Source of the DNA: Legionella maceachernii
GTDB lineage: Bacteria; Pseudomonadota; Gammaproteobacteria; Legionellales; Legionellaceae
Reading direction: 5' to 3'
Assembly: GCF_900167045.1 (NCBI RefSeq)
Contig: NZ_FUXJ01000016.1
Location: forward strand, 1-64,000
Length of the DNA: 64,000 bases
This document shows positions 63,101-64,000 of the stretch, in pieces (the stretch's first letter is position 1; the number at the start of each line of letters is the position of its first letter). The translations under genes were made by a program, and so were the position numbers. Below the pieces are notes generated by a model, which saw only the letters and a program-made list of their open reading frames with translations, did no database searches and was not told the origin of the DNA.

Positions 63101-64000
63101 AAAAAATACCTCTGCTTACGAAAAACTATTAGTAAGCGATGAGACCTTACAAGCGGTTCAAGCAATCAGCGCGTTTGATAAAAATAAAAAACAATGGTGG
63201 GATAAGCTTTATGGCGCCCATGTGCCACAAAATGATGATTTCTTATCCGTTTATAAAAGCTTCAATGCGTTTGCCAATGCAATGGATCAATACGGGCTAC
63301 TTTTTTATGACCTATCTGGCAAAGACAGCAAATCGTTGTTTAAAGGGGCAGGGAATTTACCTGCAACCGTAGGTAGAATGCTTAGCATCTTAAACCTTTG
63401 TAATGCGGATGATAGAAAATTGCAATGGGAAGCAATCAGTGAAATTGATCTATCTTCCAAAGGTGCTTTAAGGGCAATGACTTATGCTAAGGCTAAGGAT
63501 CCAGATCAGGCATGTGGCTTTGTTGTACCCGAAATGGCATTAAGCCCCGGAGGGGCACTTGCTGCTAAATTATATAACCATCAAATTCAATGGTGGCATG
63601 TTTCTAAAGCCGAGCCTAGGGATCAAGCTCAAATATTTTATCGCTTCCTTGCTTACCAAAACGATCGGTATTCCTTGTCTTTTTACAATGAAGCGAAGGC
63701 TAAAATCGATAAGTCATCCTTGTCTGATAAGGCGAAGAAACAACTCGCTGCCTTATTGCTTGCATCGACTACTGGGGATAATCATCGTTTCTATGCTGAA
63801 AATCCTAAAACAGCGATGGCGTATTGGGACTCTATTCTGCGTGAAATAGCGGACGTGAAAGCCCCCATTGAAAAGGTTAGGGAGCAAGTACAGGAAGAAG
63901 CAGTAAGAGCGCTTTACAATTTAGGCGATATCCCTTCATTACCAGTCCTCGAGCGCTTAGTTAAATTATCCATGGCACCGTTTCATGAGATCGGATCGGG
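60138..64000 (+). CDS. Giant protein with N-terminal CE-clan (Ulp1-like) cysteine protease domain, 3'-partial
   Basis: The frame is open from the ATG at 60138 (AGGGGG 7 bases upstream) to the end of the window, at least 1287 residues. The first 300 carry the CE-clan catalytic order His-Asp-Gln-Cys: AAHWVAAQVYY (H213), QIDDSLG (D234) and SQTDGYSCGYRALHSLL (Q288, C294), the Q-x5-C spacing of Ulp1 and ElaD. These enzymes cleave ubiquitin or SUMO-type modifiers or acetylate. The rest is helical and unassigned. With no signal peptide it is a probable Dot/Icm effector; the true length and C-terminus are unseen. Confidence 0.85.
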   Translation, partial: MNPEQYTRLISDYLAGKTEENDIPLWIVKYNQAFKAATKYLEKNTRHDVFNLAAMGAGDEVTRNKQQANIALLHQFLDQTITNTDPPHFLEKAAPGIKAYLLDPALKAAEQPLYIYDAPDNLSIREKYARGLLTDKHWVTDLDLQRMLKLTDLSEKVKVMPLSVDSIGATLALAKQDIEAAKKDKLVYNENTGIYTIPLILNRPSSEKSGAAHWVAAQVYYHPVSGEISYQIDDSLGLSKEMEQEYKRIIEEAISYDDGFHRAFKGHPLVNEEGQHVPKCSITGHASQTDGYSCGYRALHSLLQNPDIRGENLAAEGYASIDASGADFSKALVKQFYQAQLKDLELPYDVYSVFARDEQFKPPVVSKPTIVRIDDEKLSEFLNELKPQVTAAPTTIDEAVSKGVGAYAPGQDLLSFPMGAKSEGLDAIQYEQYFSDITEAVHKTGIPVPVLLLTHSDSEALKGLNNFLAASETIPFNALQINIDLEKKDDVDLFVKNLQLALTNLSRHDLAKLQISDDQEVLTKEHYEQLRDFIAAEQIAVTIELPEAVKKTDLQRQIDSTTAINRRNKNSDFLKAALSKEAEVEQQRQARPIRARGKMTYTVSIDLEQSQNISETVVVSPTSIQQKEVKKYGGFAGLTVSDLREAIESKEDNAFAKFEKVAGGFKKTDFVQFWNTLSSNMAVGNLQLGQGKPAGKALPGMTHMGQVVHVNPQLDGFTDSALIHLVKYKEYFQDGNGINVDQLPRGFLLIPDPENAKAVLLHYDPTSDATSSLAPQFVVKPAIEAVGIDTADKLLSTAAAPESLKSLWKTLQGKEKYSRETSETFRQYLPQLLTLDGPQLETVMRLCGGVEGFNYTTLAFIFENLEQAKLSYADNYDEAHEKSLVSTEWMKAAFPELEDRKAFVTLANAIKPHGVAEHPLLTLLEVGAAPELREQMVQAIKDYQLTDNELNGLLAIHDKYGNGGLEKLLNKWKEINKIEPLTKLPALVKNTSAYEKLLVSDETLQAVQAISAFDKNKKQWWDKLYGAHVPQNDDFLSVYKSFNAFANAMDQYGLLFYDLSGKDSKSLFKGAGNLPATVGRMLSILNLCNADDRKLQWEAISEIDLSSKGALRAMTYAKAKDPDQACGFVVPEMALSPGGALAAKLYNHQIQWWHVSKAEPRDQAQIFYRFLAYQNDRYSLSFYNEAKAKIDKSSLSDKAKKQLAALLLASTTGDNHRFYAENPKTAMAYWDSILREIADVKAPIEKVREQVQEEAVRALYNLGDIPSLPVLERLVKLSMAPFHEIGS

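Overview
The window is most consistent with a chromosome segment of a Legionella-type gammaproteobacterium (Legionellaceae). The evidence is a moderately AT-rich sequence, a GroES/GroEL pair, an EgtB/EgtD ergothioneine pair, a queA-yajC-secD-secF block, type IV pilus minor pilins, a DUF1840 protein, and above all a second half crowded with large or solitary hypothetical genes that look like Dot/Icm effectors (eukaryotic-like folds, host-type protease motifs, acidic C-termini, PmrA-like boxes). The species cannot be fixed from the sequence alone.

Layout. Positions 1-31 kb are mainly housekeeping: a broken GIY-YIG gene; dsbD; groES-groEL behind a textbook sigma-32 promoter; an AraC regulator with a DMT permease; the egtB-egtD operon; an ABC-F ATPase (YheS type); a DUF1840 protein; queA followed by a catalytically dead Tgt-like protein in the usual tgt slot; yajC-secD-secF; a six-unit array of palindromic GTCATCC-type repeats; hisC-phhB; a reduced minor-pilin cluster (short PilV-like, PilW, PilX, no PilY1); a HlyD-FUSC efflux pair; a PilT-like ATPase; an MFS transporter; and a secreted DUF885 metallopeptidase. 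Two membrane or cytosolic unknowns (20.4-21.8 kb and 25.1-26.2 kb) are effector candidates.

Positions 31-64 kb are accessory. A 2942-residue protein carries a complete SecA-type motor core inside a giant helical protein. It is followed by three unrecognised proteins, one with a CxxC-x9-CxxH motif and a glycine run. Then come a GNAT acetyltransferase, an M50/CBS membrane protease, a cyclin-box-like protein, a methyltransferase-like protein, a YopT-like (C58) cysteine protease candidate, an unknown protein with a PmrA-like box, an inverse-autotransporter-like adhesin with a beta-helix passenger, a cysteine-rich secreted protein built from two repeats, an AlgX/AlgJ-like plus MBOAT O-acetylation pair, a two-domain GNAT protein, a broken HlyD fragment and a helical-repeat protein. 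The window closes inside a giant open frame whose N-terminal part has a CE-clan (Ulp1-like) His-Asp-Gln-Cys protease signature.

How the genes work together. dsbD and groESL serve protein folding in the envelope and cytosol. yajC-secDF drives Sec export. egtB-egtD make the low-molecular-weight thiol ergothioneine. The MBOAT/AlgX pair probably acetylates a surface polymer. The candidate effectors suggest host ubiquitin-like modifier, membrane-tether and cell-cycle targets. Those functions are inferences from motifs read by eye; no search or structure prediction could be run.
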